NCBI GenBank assembly: GCA_030044475.1
Contig: JASHVP010000164.1
Location: 1 to 15,926 of the forward strand
Origin: Thermoplasmata archaeon
Lineage (GTDB): Archaea > Thermoplasmatota > Thermoplasmata > Lutacidiplasmatales > UBA184
Direction of reading: 5' to 3'
DNA: 15,926 nt
Made by a program: the position numbers and the translations under genes. A model generated the notes under the pieces. The model saw only the letters and a program-made list of their open reading frames with translations. It had not been told where the DNA came from and did no database searches. Numbering within the stretch: the stretch's first letter is position 1; every line of letters begins with the position of its first letter. Shown here one piece after another: positions 15,325-15,926 of the stretch.

Positions 15325-15926
15325 ATGGCAGGCGAGGCAGCGACCCCGACGTCCGACGACGACGCGACGGAGATCCCGTCCTCGAAGGGCGGCGGGTCGT
15401 TCTCCCCGTGGCTCCGCATGGGGGCCAAGCTTCGCCGGGGCCGGGCGGAGCCGCGCCCGGTGAAGCTCGCGCGGCTCGGCGTCTCGGGCCAGGGCGCCGA
15501 GGGGGAGGTCACCCCGGTGCCGCCGCTCTCCGACCCGGCGATGAAGGAGCTCGACCTCGCGCCGATCCGGCCGGGGTTCTCCTACGTGCGGATCAGCTAC
15601 CACAACACCCGCAACGAGTACCTCTACGAGGTGATCGAGCCGCCGCTCTCCTCGCTCGAGCGGGAGCTGACCGACCGGCTGCGCGTCGTCCTGATCGACG
15701 GCTTCGAGTCGCTCCCCGAGAACGACCCCGAGACGAAGCGCCGCGAGCTCCGCCGGATGGTCGACGACCAACTGCTCGCCTGGGAGCTCGCCCCGAGCCC
15801 GACCACGAAGGGCCGGATCCTCTACTACCTCGAGCGGGACTTCATCGGCTACGGCCTGGTCGAGGTCCCGATGACCGACACCGAGGTCGAGGACATCTCG
15901 TGCGACGGGGTCGGGATCCCGCTCTA
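15325..15926 (+). CDS. Second, paralogous type II/IV secretion ATPase, 3' part outside window
   Basis: The ATG at 15325 opens a frame of 200 complete codons that continues past the right edge. From about residue 70 it aligns with the first ATPase: PAMKEL...FSYVRISY...YLYEVIEPPLS matches PTMREL...YSYSRVTY...FLYEAIEPQLS, and RDFIGYGLVEV...TEVEDISCDGVGIPL matches the first copy's RDFVGYG...VEDISCDGVDVPL. This is the N-terminal domain of a FlaI/TadA-like motor; the Walker motifs should lie within the next 400 bases or so beyond the window. A basic, low-complexity N-terminal extension of about 65 residues differs from that of the first ATPase. Whether this copy is catalytically intact cannot be judged here. 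Confidence 0.9.
   Translation, partial: MAGEAATPTSDDDATEIPSSKGGGSFSPWLRMGAKLRRGRAEPRPVKLARLGVSGQGAEGEVTPVPPLSDPAMKELDLAPIRPGFSYVRISYHNTRNEYLYEVIEPPLSSLERELTDRLRVVLIDGFESLPENDPETKRRELRRMVDDQLLAWELAPSPTTKGRILYYLERDFIGYGLVEVPMTDTEVEDISCDGVGIPL

Noticed and set aside
14298..15512. A 404-codon open frame on the minus strand
   Set aside because: It overlaps the second platform gene and the start of the second ATPase on the opposite strand, with highly charged, domain-free translation.
10612..15926. Reading the plus-strand operon as an archaellum locus
   Set aside because: No KaiC-like FlaH, FlaF, FlaG or run of archaellins is visible; the platform is split in two and the ATPase duplicated, which fits a Tad-like or other type IV pilus better. 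Genes beyond the right edge could change this.

Overview
The window looks like about 16 kb of a GC-rich archaeal genome. Several independent signs agree. TATA-like boxes stand about 26 bp upstream of start codons. The tRNA-Tyr has the archaeal/eukaryotic C1-G72 pair and an intron after position 37. There is an archaeal class III (prepilin) signal and a FlaI/TadA-like secretion ATPase with split membrane platform proteins. The giant exported proteins carry 'FTESGLP-GT-W' modules, which are familiar from Thermoplasmata surface and thermopsin-type proteins. I infer a GC-rich Thermoplasmatota-like lineage; the archaeal assignment is firm, the exact lineage is not.

Layout. (1) 1-8625, minus strand: a two-gene operon of giant exported proteins, 1456 aa followed by at least 1419 aa. 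They overlap by 4 bp (ATGA), and the second start has a perfect internal Shine-Dalgarno site. Each protein has a signal peptide, about six Asp-box repeats spaced like the blades of a sialidase-type beta-propeller, a train of FTESGLP and divergent InlB-like (FVGW) modules, and a C-terminal membrane anchor. The downstream gene runs off the left edge inside its anchor. (2) 8626-8766: a promoter region with two divergent TATA boxes, one for a leaderless GTG-started giant protein and one for tRNA-Tyr. (3) 8767-9937: intron-containing tRNA-Tyr(GTA), an atypical extended SDR protein whose stop codon lies inside the tRNA-Tyr gene, and tRNA-Gly(CCC). (4) 9983-10471: a small protein with two ACT domains, with a perfect 9-bp inverted repeat between its putative TATA box and its start codon. 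(5) 10612-15926, plus strand: a tightly packed type IV pilus (Tad/FlaI-like) operon in the order pilin-like protein, ATPase, platform protein, platform protein, second paralogous ATPase (cut by the right edge).

The pilus operon encodes a filament-like subunit, the cytoplasmic motor and the membrane platform. The platform, often one long protein in archaea, is here two half-size proteins, and the motor ATPase is present as two paralogues. No archaellum-specific gene (FlaH/KaiC-like, FlaF, FlaG) is visible, so an adhesive or secretion pilus is more likely than an archaellum. Together with the adjacent propeller proteins the window is largely devoted to the cell surface, but a functional link between the two operons is inference only. 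There is no gene-free stretch longer than 300 bases, and I saw no mobile element or CRISPR array.
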